Shown one piece after another: positions 44,910 through 53,733 of a stretch of 64,000 bases of DNA (position 1 is its first letter; the number at the start of each line of letters is the position of its first letter). The stretch is from Gp1-AA122 sp035631655 (GTDB taxonomy: Bacteria; Acidobacteriota; Terriglobia; Terriglobales; Acidobacteriaceae), in NCBI GenBank assembly GCA_035631655.1, contig DASQIH010000183.1:1-64000 (forward strand). The letters are read 5' to 3'. The position numbers and the translations under genes are program-made. The notes beneath the pieces were generated by a model. It saw only the letters and a list, made by a program, of their open reading frames with translations, made no database searches and was not told the origin of the DNA.

Positions 44910-45728
44910 ATGACTCTGCTTAGCAAAACCAGAAGGCTTCTATTGCCAATTTTCCTGCTGGCGGCGGCTGTGGGTGTGCAGGCGCAAAGCAGCTACCAAG
45001 TTGCTTCGGTGACGAACGGGGGAAGTATCACAGGAAGGGTGAAATGGTCTGGTGCGATACCCCACGGATTAACCGTCGCCGTAAACAAGGACCCGCAAAT
45101 ATGCGATCCGGAGGGACACAAGACCGTCAGCCTGGAGCGACTGGTTGTGGGTACCGAAGGAGGCGTGGCCAACACCATAGTGTTTTTGAAAAACATTTCG
45201 AGCGGCAAGGCCATGGTGCTTCCCGAGCCCCGGCGTTCCCTGGACCAGAAACATTGCCGGTACGAGCCGCACATTCTCCTGGTACCACAAAGTGCGACTT
45301 TGTCCATGAAGAGTTCAGACCACGTACTGCATACCATCCACATGGACGGAGCGGCCAGCTTCAATCTGCCCTTTCCGTTTGTTGACCAGACGGTTACGCG
45401 AAACATGAATAACCCGGGCCTGGTAAAGCTGCGGTGCAACGGCGGGCACGTTTGGATGAATGCGGAGATGATGGTGGTTCCGCATCCCTACTACGTGGTG
45501 ACGGATGAGAGCGGCAACTTCGAATTGGACGGCGTACCGCCCGGCCGTTACCAGATTGTGGCCTGGCATGAAGGCTGGCACGTTATGGGAAGAGAAAATG
45601 CTCTGGACGTTTTCACCCAGCAGAGTATCCAAAGAACGATTTTCAGCGAACCGAAAACCTGGGAGCAGTCCGTGGCGGTCGAGCCCGGCGGTACGTCGTC
45701 AGTAAACTTTACGATTTCCGACAAGTAG
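44910..45728 (+). CDS. Secreted cupredoxin-like protein with carboxypeptidase-regulatory-like repeat
   Basis: A 272-residue exported protein: signal peptide (LLLPIFLLAAAVGVQA), an early SITGRVKWSG strand, and a cupredoxin-like region with candidate copper ligands in HTIHMDG, CNGGHVWM and MMVVPHPYY. Then a carboxypeptidase-regulatory-like segment (VVTDESGNFELDGVPPGRYQ) follows. Similar proteins accompany respiratory or methylamine-type redox genes. I chose ATG 44910, with AAGGA eight bases upstream, since the earlier GTG would add 24 residues before the signal. Copper binding is inferred. Confidence 0.75.
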   Translation: MTLLSKTRRLLLPIFLLAAAVGVQAQSSYQVASVTNGGSITGRVKWSGAIPHGLTVAVNKDPQICDPEGHKTVSLERLVVGTEGGVANTIVFLKNISSGKAMVLPEPRRSLDQKHCRYEPHILLVPQSATLSMKSSDHVLHTIHMDGAASFNLPFPFVDQTVTRNMNNPGLVKLRCNGGHVWMNAEMMVVPHPYYVVTDESGNFELDGVPPGRYQIVAWHEGWHVMGRENALDVFTQQSIQRTIFSEPKTWEQSVAVEPGGTSSVNFTISDK

Positions 45729-45829
45729 GGCACAAGCCAGTATTGGGCAGACTCCGAAAGGGAATTGCTTCTTCCAGGTTAAGCGAGAAAAGTTGCGGAT
45801 CCGTCCCAGCCTCTACTGTTCAAGCTAGC

Positions 45830-45961
45830 TTAGCTAGCGCGCTGGGAGCGAGAGCTTTCGCGGTAATCATCCTCGGGCTCCGGACCGATGCAGAGGGCCA
45901 GCAGCAGACCCGCGAGGGGAATCCAGCAGGCAAGAAAAACGGTTGGGTCGTATGGAATCAT
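45830..45961 (-). CDS. Small single-pass membrane protein
   Basis: A 43-residue product from ATG 45961, with AGGGG seven bases upstream. Residues 7-24 (TVFLACWIPLAGLLLALC) form one membrane helix, followed by an acidic then basic tail. It looks translated but has no recognisable family. Located opposite a frame of 187 codons that lacks any domain. Confidence 0.4.
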   Translation of the reverse strand: MIPYDPTVFLACWIPLAGLLLALCIGPEPEDDYRESSRSQRAS

Positions 45962-46184
45962 TTCCTCACCCCTATCTTGGGCAGGCAGTATATCTCGTAT
46001 GACGATATAAAGCAACTGTATCGTATTACGATAGTAGTCCGGGCTCCGAATCCTTTCAGCTTCAAAGACGCGGCTCGGATCGCGACAGTCGGCGATTCGC
46101 CTTCGCAGCCAGTTTGGACAACCCCCGCGGGAACTTCCACCATCTTAGGCCAGCTGCTGCTGCGCGTTGCTGAGGAGGTGTCCG

Positions 46185-46503
46185 ATGTATTCGAGATTAA
46201 TGACAGGGATGGGTACGCTGCTTGTTCTGGGGCTCCCGGTGCCCTCGCCAGCGCAGGGCAACCCGCAGAATGTGGAGCAGGTGGTTCAGGCCAACCGCCA
46301 GCATGAGCCGCCTATGGCGGCCGCTCTGGAACACTTACGCCAGGCTCAACAGGAACTGGGAAAAGGCTACTCCGAATAAGGGAGGACACCGTCAGAAGGC
46401 AATTGATCTGACCAAGCAGGCGGAATCCCAGGTGGAGCAAGGAATCCAGTATTACGATCAGCACGTTTCTCCCGGACCGAAGAAGGAGAAACCTAAGAAA
46501 TAG
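46185..46503 (+). pseudogene. Frameshifted exported small helical protein
   Basis: A perfect GAGGAGG precedes ATG 46185. The first frame gives a signal peptide and a helix (AAALEHLRQAQQELGK) and stops at 46379. The +1 frame continues with EKATPNKGGHRQKAIDLTKQ and a lysine-rich tail to 46503. One extra base in the GGG run at 46358-46360 explains it: removing one G gives QELEKATPNKGGHR, the pattern I expect for this family of small exported proteins. The sequence is a recent frameshift or an assembly error; function unknown. Confidence 0.6.
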
Positions 46504-46544
46504 CTGAACAGCTCAGGGCATTCCGCACAGCAGAATCGGTTCTT

Positions 46545-47291
46545 TTATCTTCGTCCCGCTTCCATTTGCCGGCGGGCTTCCTCATATGCCTGGCGAGGAT
46601 CGCGACCGGTGACCTGCTTGTACCAGGCGGGATGAAAAGTCCACGCCCACGCTTCGGTGACTGAACCCCGGGTCATGGCGTGGAAGGTGCCGGGCTGACC
46701 AAACGTGCTCAGGTACATGTGAATGAAAATCCCAAACAGCATGATGAGCGCGGAAAGGTCGTGCAATACGTAGCTAACCGCTACCGTGATGCGGCCAAAG
46801 GTCTCGGTCCCGACCCACATGATTATCCCGGTGATCAGGAAAACCGCTGAGCCGATCAGAATCTCCCAGAACTGCACTTTCTGGCCGCCGTTGAAGAAGC
46901 CGGTTTCCGGCGGCTCGAGCTTTTCCGGCTTTAGAATTTGGTTTTTCAGGCCGCGGGTCCACTTGGTATCCGCCTTGGTCCATCGCATCGGTTCCAGCCA
47001 ATTCAGGACCTGCAAACCAAAAAAGAAGCAGAAGCCCACTCCAAACCAGGGATGCATGGACCGAGCCAAGGCTCCGCCGCCGAAGATGGGAGTAAACCAG
47101 CGGAAGAGCCAGGGCAAGTAGATTCCGAACCCGGAGAACAGGGCGAGGAAGAAGAAGAGCGCCACCATCCAGTGCAGGAAACGGGTATAGGGACGGTGGC
47201 GGAGAAGTTCGCCCTGGTAGACGTCGTTGGTACCGATGCGGTCGAAAATATTGCGTGCCTTATCGTCGAAACGCTCAACCGCGGTTCCCAT
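46545..47291 (-). CDS. fdnI: Formate dehydrogenase cytochrome b subunit
   Basis: A 248-residue membrane subunit that anchors the complex and passes electrons to quinone. Four membrane helices (about 35-55, 75-95, 145-165, 180-200) carry candidate heme histidines: RFLHWMVAL, SMHPWFG, VLHDLSAL and FIHMYLS. Start ATG 47291 has GGAAGGAG seven bases upstream and sits two bases after the beta-subunit gene, so it is coupled to it. The C-terminal tail is cytoplasmic. Confidence 0.92.
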   Translation of the reverse strand: MGTAVERFDDKARNIFDRIGTNDVYQGELLRHRPYTRFLHWMVALFFFLALFSGFGIYLPWLFRWFTPIFGGGALARSMHPWFGVGFCFFFGLQVLNWLEPMRWTKADTKWTRGLKNQILKPEKLEPPETGFFNGGQKVQFWEILIGSAVFLITGIIMWVGTETFGRITVAVSYVLHDLSALIMLFGIFIHMYLSTFGQPGTFHAMTRGSVTEAWAWTFHPAWYKQVTGRDPRQAYEEARRQMEAGRR

Positions 47292-47292
47292 G

Positions 47293-48180
47293 CTATCTCT
47301 CCTTCCGGGGTGGCTCTGGCTGAGGTTTGCGCGGGCCAACCGTCACATAGTGCAGGCATACGCCCAAAAGTCCAAACAGCGCCAAGGTTCCGAGCACCGG
47401 CTTGGCCAGCCATTTCCAGACCGTGTAACTCCACGGGATTTGTGGGTCTTTGGGCAAGCCGCCATAGAGTTCAGGCCTGGTGGCGTCGTGTAGCACGTAA
47501 ATCACGTGCGTGCCGCCGATGGATTGTGGGTCATAGACGCCAGCGTTGGCGTATCCGGAGTGCTCGCGGAGCTGTTTGGCGCGCTCCTCGGCGATAAACT
47601 TCATGTCGTCCTTCGTGCCAAATTTCAGGCAGCCAGTGGGACACGCCTTAATGCAGGCCGGCTCCAAACCCTGGCCGACCCGGTCGGAACACAGGGTGCA
47701 CTTATAGACCTTCTTCGTGGTCTGGTTAAACTTCGGGATGTTGAACGGGCAGCCGGAAACGCAGAACTCGCAACCTATGCAGTTCTCCTGGTTGAAGTCC
47801 ACGATGCCGTTGGAATACTGGACAATCGCCCCATCGGCCGGACAGGCCCGCAGGCAGCCGGGGTCAGCGCAGTGCATGCACTGGTCCTTGCGCATTAACC
47901 ACTGAATGGTGCCGTCTTCCTTCTGGTGCTCGTTGAACTTGATCAGGTTCCAGAAGTTCCAACGGGTTTCCGGCATGGTCTGGTAAGTGTTGTCGAAGGT
48001 GGTGACGCTGAACGGCATGTCGTTCCACTCGACACACGCTACCTCGCACGCCTTGCAACCGATGCAGGTGGTCGTATCCACCAACTTGCAGACTTCCAGG
48101 TCACGCTGTACGCCTTCGCCCGGTATCGGCCCGGGGTGGGCCGAGATTTGTTTGATCTGAAGCGTCCTACGGTCGCTCAT
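47293..48180 (-). CDS. fdnH: Formate dehydrogenase iron-sulfur (beta) subunit
   Basis: A 295-residue electron-transfer subunit with four [4Fe-4S] cysteine clusters: CIGCKACEVAC, CMHCADPGCLRAC, CIGCEFCVSGC and CTLCSDRV...CIKAC. A membrane segment near the C-terminus (LGTLALFGLLGVCLHYV) holds it to the gamma subunit, as in E. coli FdnH. It lies between the alpha and gamma genes. The C-terminal tail is proline-rich. Confidence 0.95.
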   Translation of the reverse strand: MSDRRTLQIKQISAHPGPIPGEGVQRDLEVCKLVDTTTCIGCKACEVACVEWNDMPFSVTTFDNTYQTMPETRWNFWNLIKFNEHQKEDGTIQWLMRKDQCMHCADPGCLRACPADGAIVQYSNGIVDFNQENCIGCEFCVSGCPFNIPKFNQTTKKVYKCTLCSDRVGQGLEPACIKACPTGCLKFGTKDDMKFIAEERAKQLREHSGYANAGVYDPQSIGGTHVIYVLHDATRPELYGGLPKDPQIPWSYTVWKWLAKPVLGTLALFGLLGVCLHYVTVGPRKPQPEPPRKER

Positions 48181-48196
48181 CTTCGTCCCACCCTTT

Positions 48197-51100
48197 CTAG
48201 GCTTTCTCGAGCTTCACGAGGAAGCCTTTAAATTCCGGCGTGAATGCGTTGGGGTCAATCACGGTCGGGGTTAATTGGTTGGCCAGTGTCTTGGCGGTTT
48301 TGCCTTCATCTTCGGCAATGCCACGGAATCCCCAGTGAATGGGAATGCCGATCTGGAACGTCTCCTTCCCGTCGATCTTCATGGGCCGGATGCGGCGAGT
48401 CACCATGGCTTTTGCGATGTAGGTGCTACGTGCGCTCGTGACCTTGACCTTGTCGCCACCGCGGATAGTGAGTTTGTCTGCCAACTCCACCGGGATTTCC
48501 ACGAACGGTTCCGGCACGAGTTGCACATTCATCGGGTTGTTTTTGGTCCAGTAATGGTAGTGCTCGGTCAGACGGTAGGTGGTGCAGATCACGTTATAGC
48601 CCTGATCCACCGTGCCATACTTATCCATGTCTGTTTTGTACTTCTTGACTACTGGATTGTTGTTCTGGTTGGGGTGCAGCGGATTGGCAATCGGGCTTTC
48701 GATGGGCTCGTAATATTCGGGGAAGGGACCGTCGGCCATCGCGCCCAAAGGAACGAACAACCTGCCCACACCCTCGGGATTCATGATGAACGGACCCATG
48801 TGGTCTTTGGGGTTCGAATCAGGCTTGAAGTCGGGGACGTCGTTGCCGACCCAGGACTGCTTAGTCTCATCCCACCAGACCTGACGGCGCGAAGGATCCC
48901 ATGGCTTGCCATCCAGATTGCAGGAAGCGCGGTTGTACATGACGCGCCGGTTCATTGGCCACGACCACGCCCAGTTCGGGTAGATGCCCAGACCGGAAGG
49001 ATCTTCCGTTCCGCGACGTTGCGTCATAGCGCCGGCTTCAGTCCAGGAACCGCAATATAGCCAGTTCCCCGACATTGTTGTGCCGTCATCCTTGAGCCAG
49101 GCAAAGCCGGGCAGTTGTTGTCCTGCCTTGATCGTCTGATTCGTCTTAGGATCGGTGATGTCGGCAAGCGCTTTGCCATTGATCTCCTTAGCGGCCTCGG
49201 CGAGCGACGGATTCTTCGGGTCCGTATACGCCCACGACAGGTTCAGGATCGCGTCCGGGAATTTCCCGCCTTGCTTCTGGTACAGTTCACGGACTTTCAA
49301 GAAGATGGTCGCGAGAATCTCCTGGTCGACTTTGGCCTGACCCGGCGGGGGCAGGGCAACGTTCTTCCACTGGAGCCAGCGTGCGGAATTAACGAAGGTT
49401 CCGTCCTTCTCCGCGAAACCGGCGCCCGGCAGACGATAGACCGTGGTGTTGATCTTCTTCATCTCGTCGGTCGAGATGCCCGGCGCACGCCAGAACTCGC
49501 TGGTCTCGTCGGGATAGACCTCGCAGACGACCAACCAGTCCGCCTTCTTCAGGGCCTCAATGTTCTTCTGCGAGTCGGGACCGATCATCACGCCGTTCAT
49601 GCCGAAAGCGAAAAGACCCTTGACCTTGCCTTCGTACATGTCATTCCAGATATTGACCCACGAATAGTTGCGGTCAATCTTGGGCAAGTAATGGAAGGCC
49701 CAGTCATTCTGCTTGGTGGCCGCAGGACCGTACATTGCCTTGAGGAAGGAGACGGCGAACTTGGGCGTGTTCGACCAGTAGTTAAAGGAATCCCAAGCGT
49801 CAGGTTTCGCAGCCGTTGGAGTGATTCGCTTCAGATAAGCGGCGAAATCGGTATCGGCGGGATTGGCCATTTTCAGATAGCCAGGCAGGATGTCGAAAAC
49901 GCCCGCCATGTCGGTGGCGCCCTGGATGTTGGAGTGGCCGCGCAGTGCATTCACGCCACCACCGGCGCGTCCCACGTTGCCCATCAGCAACTGCAGCATC
50001 GCCGCAGTGCGGATGATCTGAGTGCCAAAGCTATGCTGGGTCCAACCAACCGCGTAGATGATGGTAGCGACCTTCTTCATGTCGCCATCCTTCCGGATGG
50101 AAGTGAAGAGGTCAGCGGCTTTCAGGAACTGGTCTTTGGGAATGCCTGTGATGCGCTCCACCATCTCGGGGGTGTAGCGCGAATACTGCTGCCTCAGCAG
50201 TTGGAAAACGCAACGCGGATGCTGGAGCGAGAGATCGTAGGCGACTTTGGGGGGCAGCATGGGAGGTGGCGGCGCGCCACCCGGTTTCGCGGCTGCCACC
50301 TTCGCTGGAGGATCGCCAGCCGCCCCAGCCACTGCCTTACCCGTCAGGTTGCCACCTTCCTCGTAATTCCAGGTGGCCTTGTCATAGACCTTCTTCTCCG
50401 CATCAAAGCCGGAATACAGGCCATCCTCAGGCAGCTTGAAACCTTCTCTTACGATGAAGGCCGCATTGGTGTAGTTGACGAGGTACTCGTGGGCAATGCG
50501 GTTATTCTGGATGGCGTAGTTGATTAGGCCACCGAGGAAAGCAATATCGGCGCCGGCCCGAATCTGAAGGTAAAGGTCGGCCGTCGCGGCGGTGCGCGTC
50601 AAGCGCGGATCCACCACGATCATCTTGGCATTGCGATGCAGCTTGGCCTCGATAGGCCATTTGAAGCCGCACGGGTGGTTCTCCGCTGGATTGCCACCCA
50701 TGATCAACATCATGTCGGTGTTCTTGATGTCGATCCAGCCATTGGTCATCGCCCCGCGTCCGAATGTTGGCCCCAAACTGGAGACCGTGGGGCCGTGTCA
50801 AACCCGGGCCTGGTTTTCTAGGTAGCAGACCCCCAGGCTGCGCATGGTCTTGACCACCAGATAGTTGAACTCGTTGGTGTCGGTGCAGCCGCCGGAGAAA
50901 GCGATCCCCTCGCAGCGGTTGACGGTATGGCCGGCGGCGTCTTGTTCGAGGAACGTATCGTCGCGGGTCTTCTTTACTTTTTGCGCGATCTCGTTGTAGG
51001 CGTCGTCCCAGGAGATGTCTTCCCAGTGATCGGAGCCCGGGCGCCGGACTTGCGGCTTCAGCAAGCGGCGATCGTTCAGGATGTCCTGCTCCAGGGAAGA

Positions 51101-51379
51101 ACCTTTCGGGCAGAGTGTGCCACGATTGATGGGGTGATCGGGATCGCCCTCGACGTGGATTACCTGCGGGATGGCGTTCTTGGCCTTGTCTCCCAGCGTA
51201 TAAATGATCACGCCACAGCTCACCGAGCAGTACGGGCAGGTGCTGCGCGTTTCCGTTGCGCGGGAGATCTTCAGGCCTTGGGTTTGGGCGTAGACGGGGG
51301 TGAGGTCAAATCCCAAGGCGGACAGACCTACTCCTCCAACGAGTGTGCTTTTAAGGAAAGTCCTTCTGGAAAACTCCAT
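48197..51379 (-). CDS. fdnG: Formate dehydrogenase alpha subunit, selenoprotein
   Basis: A 1060-residue molybdopterin enzyme oxidising formate to CO2 in the periplasm. A Tat signal (SRRTFLKSTLVGGVGL) leads, then a [4Fe-4S] motif (CPYCSVSCGV...CPKG). The codon at 50798-50800 is TGA, in frame at residue 194, between ENQARV and HGPT, exactly where selenocysteine lies in FdnG/FdhF. Without Sec the gene would appear as two frames, 48197-50776 and 50798-51379. A SECIS-like hairpin follows. Start ATG 51379 has GGAGGG six bases upstream. The fold continues with the molybdopterin dinucleotide domain near the C-terminus. Confidence 0.93.
50769..50786 (-). promoter_or_regulatory. Bacterial SECIS-like hairpin for the fdnG Sec codon
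   Basis: Read on the minus strand, GG and CTCC pair with GGGG and CC around an AGTTT loop, and the loop G lies 20 bases after the TGA, in the range for bacterial SECIS elements. An alternative pairing GGCCCCA/TGGGGCC is also possible. E. coli fdnG has an AGUCU loop at a similar site. Confidence 0.65.
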
Positions 51380-51635
51380 AGTCGCCCTCCGTGAGTCGGC
51401 GCACAGGGAAGAAACGGAGGTTAATGGTTGCGACCGTCGCAGACTCGTACCGAGACGGCCGATTTTCTGCACTGCCCCAATAAGAGGAAATGAACTATAC
51501 CTCTGTCGCAGATGACAGTCAATGTGGGGGATCAGGCTAGCCAAATTTTCGGGCTGGGAATCGGAATTTGGCTCACGCGGCCTTTTTGAGCTTGCCGCAT
51601 TGCGCCGGGACAATCGAGGGCCGATAATCAAGCGC

Positions 51636-52442
51636 ATGGCGAAAAGTCCCTGGCAGCAACGCATCCTTCGTGCGCAAGAGTTGGCCGATCGCCACGCATT
51701 CGCGGCGGAGATCCTTGGCTTCTACATCCAGGTTGCGCGCTTCCAGGAAGAGCTGTACCAGCGCTTGGAGAAGGCGTCGGCCAGCAAAGCAACGAGCGCG
51801 TCAGGACCGGACGCGTTGGCTCCGCCCGAATTGTCAGAACTAAGGGGCAGCTTTGAGTCTTTCCTGAAGCTCGTGGAAGTGAAAGGGCCGGCGCGCCTGG
51901 TTGAAACTGCTCGGCAGGTGCATAACGAGAACCCGGGCGACTGGTCAGCGCTGCTGGACCGTTGCTGGTCGGGAACGGAAGCGGCAGAACCTGAAGCGCA
52001 GGCTTTTCTCGGCCATGCGTTTCTTCAGCCATATGCGGAATTCATGCGCGCTCGCACGGCCATGCAGTGGAACGGGTACAGCTATCCACTCTGTCCTTTC
52101 TGCAACCGCAAGCCGGGACTCGGTGTCCTACGGCAGCAAGGAGATGGGTCGCGACGCTCGTTAATGTGCTCCTTCTGCTTGGCGGAATGGGAGTTTCGCC
52201 GGATTGTATGTCCGGGATGCGGGGAAGAAAACAATGCCAAGCTCCCGGTGTACACCGCCGAGGGCTTCGATTACATACGGGTCGAGTGCTGCGATAGCTG
52301 CAACAGATATCTCAAAACTGTCGATCTGACCAAGAACGGCCTGGCGCAACCTGTGGTCGACGAGATCGCATCAGTTCCGCTGGACCTGTGGGCACAAGAG
52401 CGCGGTTACTCAAAGCTTGAACGGAATTTGCTTGGACTGTAA
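51636..52442 (+). CDS. fdhE: Formate dehydrogenase accessory protein FdhE
   Basis: A 268-residue cytoplasmic chaperone for formate dehydrogenase assembly. The four zinc/redox cysteine pairs of the family are present: CPFC, CSFC, CPGC and CDSC, near residues 154-245. The N-terminal half is helical. It is divergent from fdnG, and the two share a 256-bp regulatory gap. I chose ATG 51636 over upstream codons because the conserved part begins there; the ribosome site is weak. Presence next to a selenocysteine enzyme supports FdhE function. Confidence 0.9.
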   Translation: MAKSPWQQRILRAQELADRHAFAAEILGFYIQVARFQEELYQRLEKASASKATSASGPDALAPPELSELRGSFESFLKLVEVKGPARLVETARQVHNENPGDWSALLDRCWSGTEAAEPEAQAFLGHAFLQPYAEFMRARTAMQWNGYSYPLCPFCNRKPGLGVLRQQGDGSRRSLMCSFCLAEWEFRRIVCPGCGEENNAKLPVYTAEGFDYIRVECCDSCNRYLKTVDLTKNGLAQPVVDEIASVPLDLWAQERGYSKLERNLLGL

Positions 52443-52516
52443 TTCTTCTTACCCTCGACGAACTCCGGCTTTTACCCCTATGATGGAACGAAATAACGCC
52501 ATTGTGAGGTAACTCT

Positions 52517-52768
52517 ATGCCAGAACCGACGTATGAGGAGCTGAAAGCCCGCCTGGCGGAACTGGAGAAACAAGGCGCGACGCGCCGCACGGGCAGCCTG
52601 GAATTTCGAGTCAGCGAGAAGGGCGGAGTCAGTGTTTACGGACTGGGACGCTTTCCGGTCACGCTTTATTACGAGCAGTGGACACGCCTGCTGGATGCTT
52701 CGCAGAGACTTCGCGAATTCCTGGAAGAAAACAAGGGCAAGCTCAAGCTCAAAGAGAAGCAAGGCTGA
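52517..52768 (+). CDS. Small conserved protein, unknown function
   Basis: An 83-residue soluble protein. It starts with a helix (TYEELKARLAELEKQ), continues with a beta segment (LEFRVSEKGGVSVYGLGRFPVTLY) and ends in a basic helix. The YYEQWTRLLD pattern is one I associate with short acidobacterial and related DNA-proximal proteins, but no function is known. GAGG lies about 8 bases before the ATG. Seems to be monocistronic. Confidence 0.65.
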   Translation: MPEPTYEELKARLAELEKQGATRRTGSLEFRVSEKGGVSVYGLGRFPVTLYYEQWTRLLDASQRLREFLEENKGKLKLKEKQG

Positions 52769-52804
52769 AGCGGTATTCGGATCCTCTGAAATAGATCAAG
52801 AACT

Positions 52805-52867
52805 TACCGCCGAGCACGCCGAGACCGCCGAGAGCGTGCATGGGATCTCCTCGGCGATCTCGGCGGG
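52805..52867. repeat. Palindromic CCGCCGAG/CTCGGCGG repeat
   Basis: ACCGCCGAGCACGCCGAGAC is followed by CTCGGCGATCTCGGCGGGG, giving a long imperfect palindrome. It is a member of the family at 20487 and 55052. Confidence 0.7.
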
Positions 52868-52915
52868 GAGTCTCATGGGAAACCCTGTCGTTAGGGAATC
52901 TGTAATTTCTGCCGC

Positions 52916-53683
52916 ATGCTCTCTGATGAAATTCTGACCCTCCCTCCGCCGCCGGCCGACGTAAGAATTCCGTATGGAACCGAATCGCATCAGTTTGGCG
53001 ATTTGCGTCTGCCCAAAAGCAAAGGGCCACACCCGGTGGTGATGAATATTCACGGCGGATATTGGCGCAGTAAGTACGACCTCACGCATGCCGGGCACCT
53101 GTGCGCGGCGCTGACTCACAAAGGGCTGGCCACATGGAACCTTGAGTACCGGCGTGTGGGCAACGAAGGCGGCGGTTGGCCCGGTACCTTTGCGGATGTC
53201 CGCAATGGCTACCGATTCATTGGGCAGATTCCAAAGCGCTACGGGCTTGATCCCGAAAGGGTAGTGGTCATGGGCCACTCTGCCGGGGGTCAGTTGGCGC
53301 TCTGCCTGGCAGGGCACGATGCGTCCCTGCAACGCGTGGTCTCGCTGGCCGGAGTCATAGACCTGCAGCGGTCTTGGGAGCTACACCTGAGCAATAACGC
53401 TGTTGCCGAGTTTCTGGGTGGACCGCCTGAGCGGGTGCCGGAGCACTATGCGGAAGCTGATCCAATGCGACTGGGGATTTCCAATGCGTCGCAGTGGGTG
53501 ATTCACGGCACGGTTGATGATGTTGTCCCAGTTGATTTCAGCCACACCTACTACGAGAAGAAAAAGAAGCAGGGAGAAGATGTACACCTGCTGGAAATCG
53601 AAAAAGCCGGGCACTTCGAGCTGATTGATCCGCGGTCGGCGGCTTGGCCCAGGATCGAGCAGGTTGTGATGAAACTTTTTTAA
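52916..53683 (+). CDS. Alpha/beta hydrolase, kynurenine-formamidase-like
   Basis: A 255-residue cytoplasmic hydrolase. The oxyanion motif MNIHGGYWR is at about residue 42, the nucleophile Ser in VVMGHSAGGQLA, the acid in GTVDDVVP and the His in GHFELI. This HGGxW pattern is that of BD-FAE / kynurenine formamidase-like esterases. No tryptophan-catabolism gene is nearby, so the substrate is open. Convergent with the ketosynthase gene. Confidence 0.87.
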   Translation: MLSDEILTLPPPPADVRIPYGTESHQFGDLRLPKSKGPHPVVMNIHGGYWRSKYDLTHAGHLCAALTHKGLATWNLEYRRVGNEGGGWPGTFADVRNGYRFIGQIPKRYGLDPERVVVMGHSAGGQLALCLAGHDASLQRVVSLAGVIDLQRSWELHLSNNAVAEFLGGPPERVPEHYAEADPMRLGISNASQWVIHGTVDDVVPVDFSHTYYEKKKKQGEDVHLLEIEKAGHFELIDPRSAAWPRIEQVVMKLF

Positions 53684-53733
53684 AAGCAGCCACGGATTAC
53701 ATGGATCAGATTCGTGAGAATCCGTGGCCGTTC

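Noticed and set aside
45743..46306. 187-codon plus-strand frame
   Set aside because: No domain and no clear ribosome site; it overlaps the better-supported exported protein start at 46185 in another frame.
46358..46365. Programmed -1 frameshift at GGGAAAA
   Set aside because: Slipping back one base leads to a frame without the conserved C-terminus; the needed change is +1, so an extra base explains it better.
49115..50527. 470-codon plus-strand frame
   Set aside because: It is antisense to the formate dehydrogenase alpha gene and lacks any recognisable motif or ribosome site.
50798..50800. TGA as evidence that fdnG is a pseudogene
   Set aside because: The stop sits exactly at the selenocysteine site with flanking residues conserved and a SECIS-like hairpin after it; the rest of the gene is intact.
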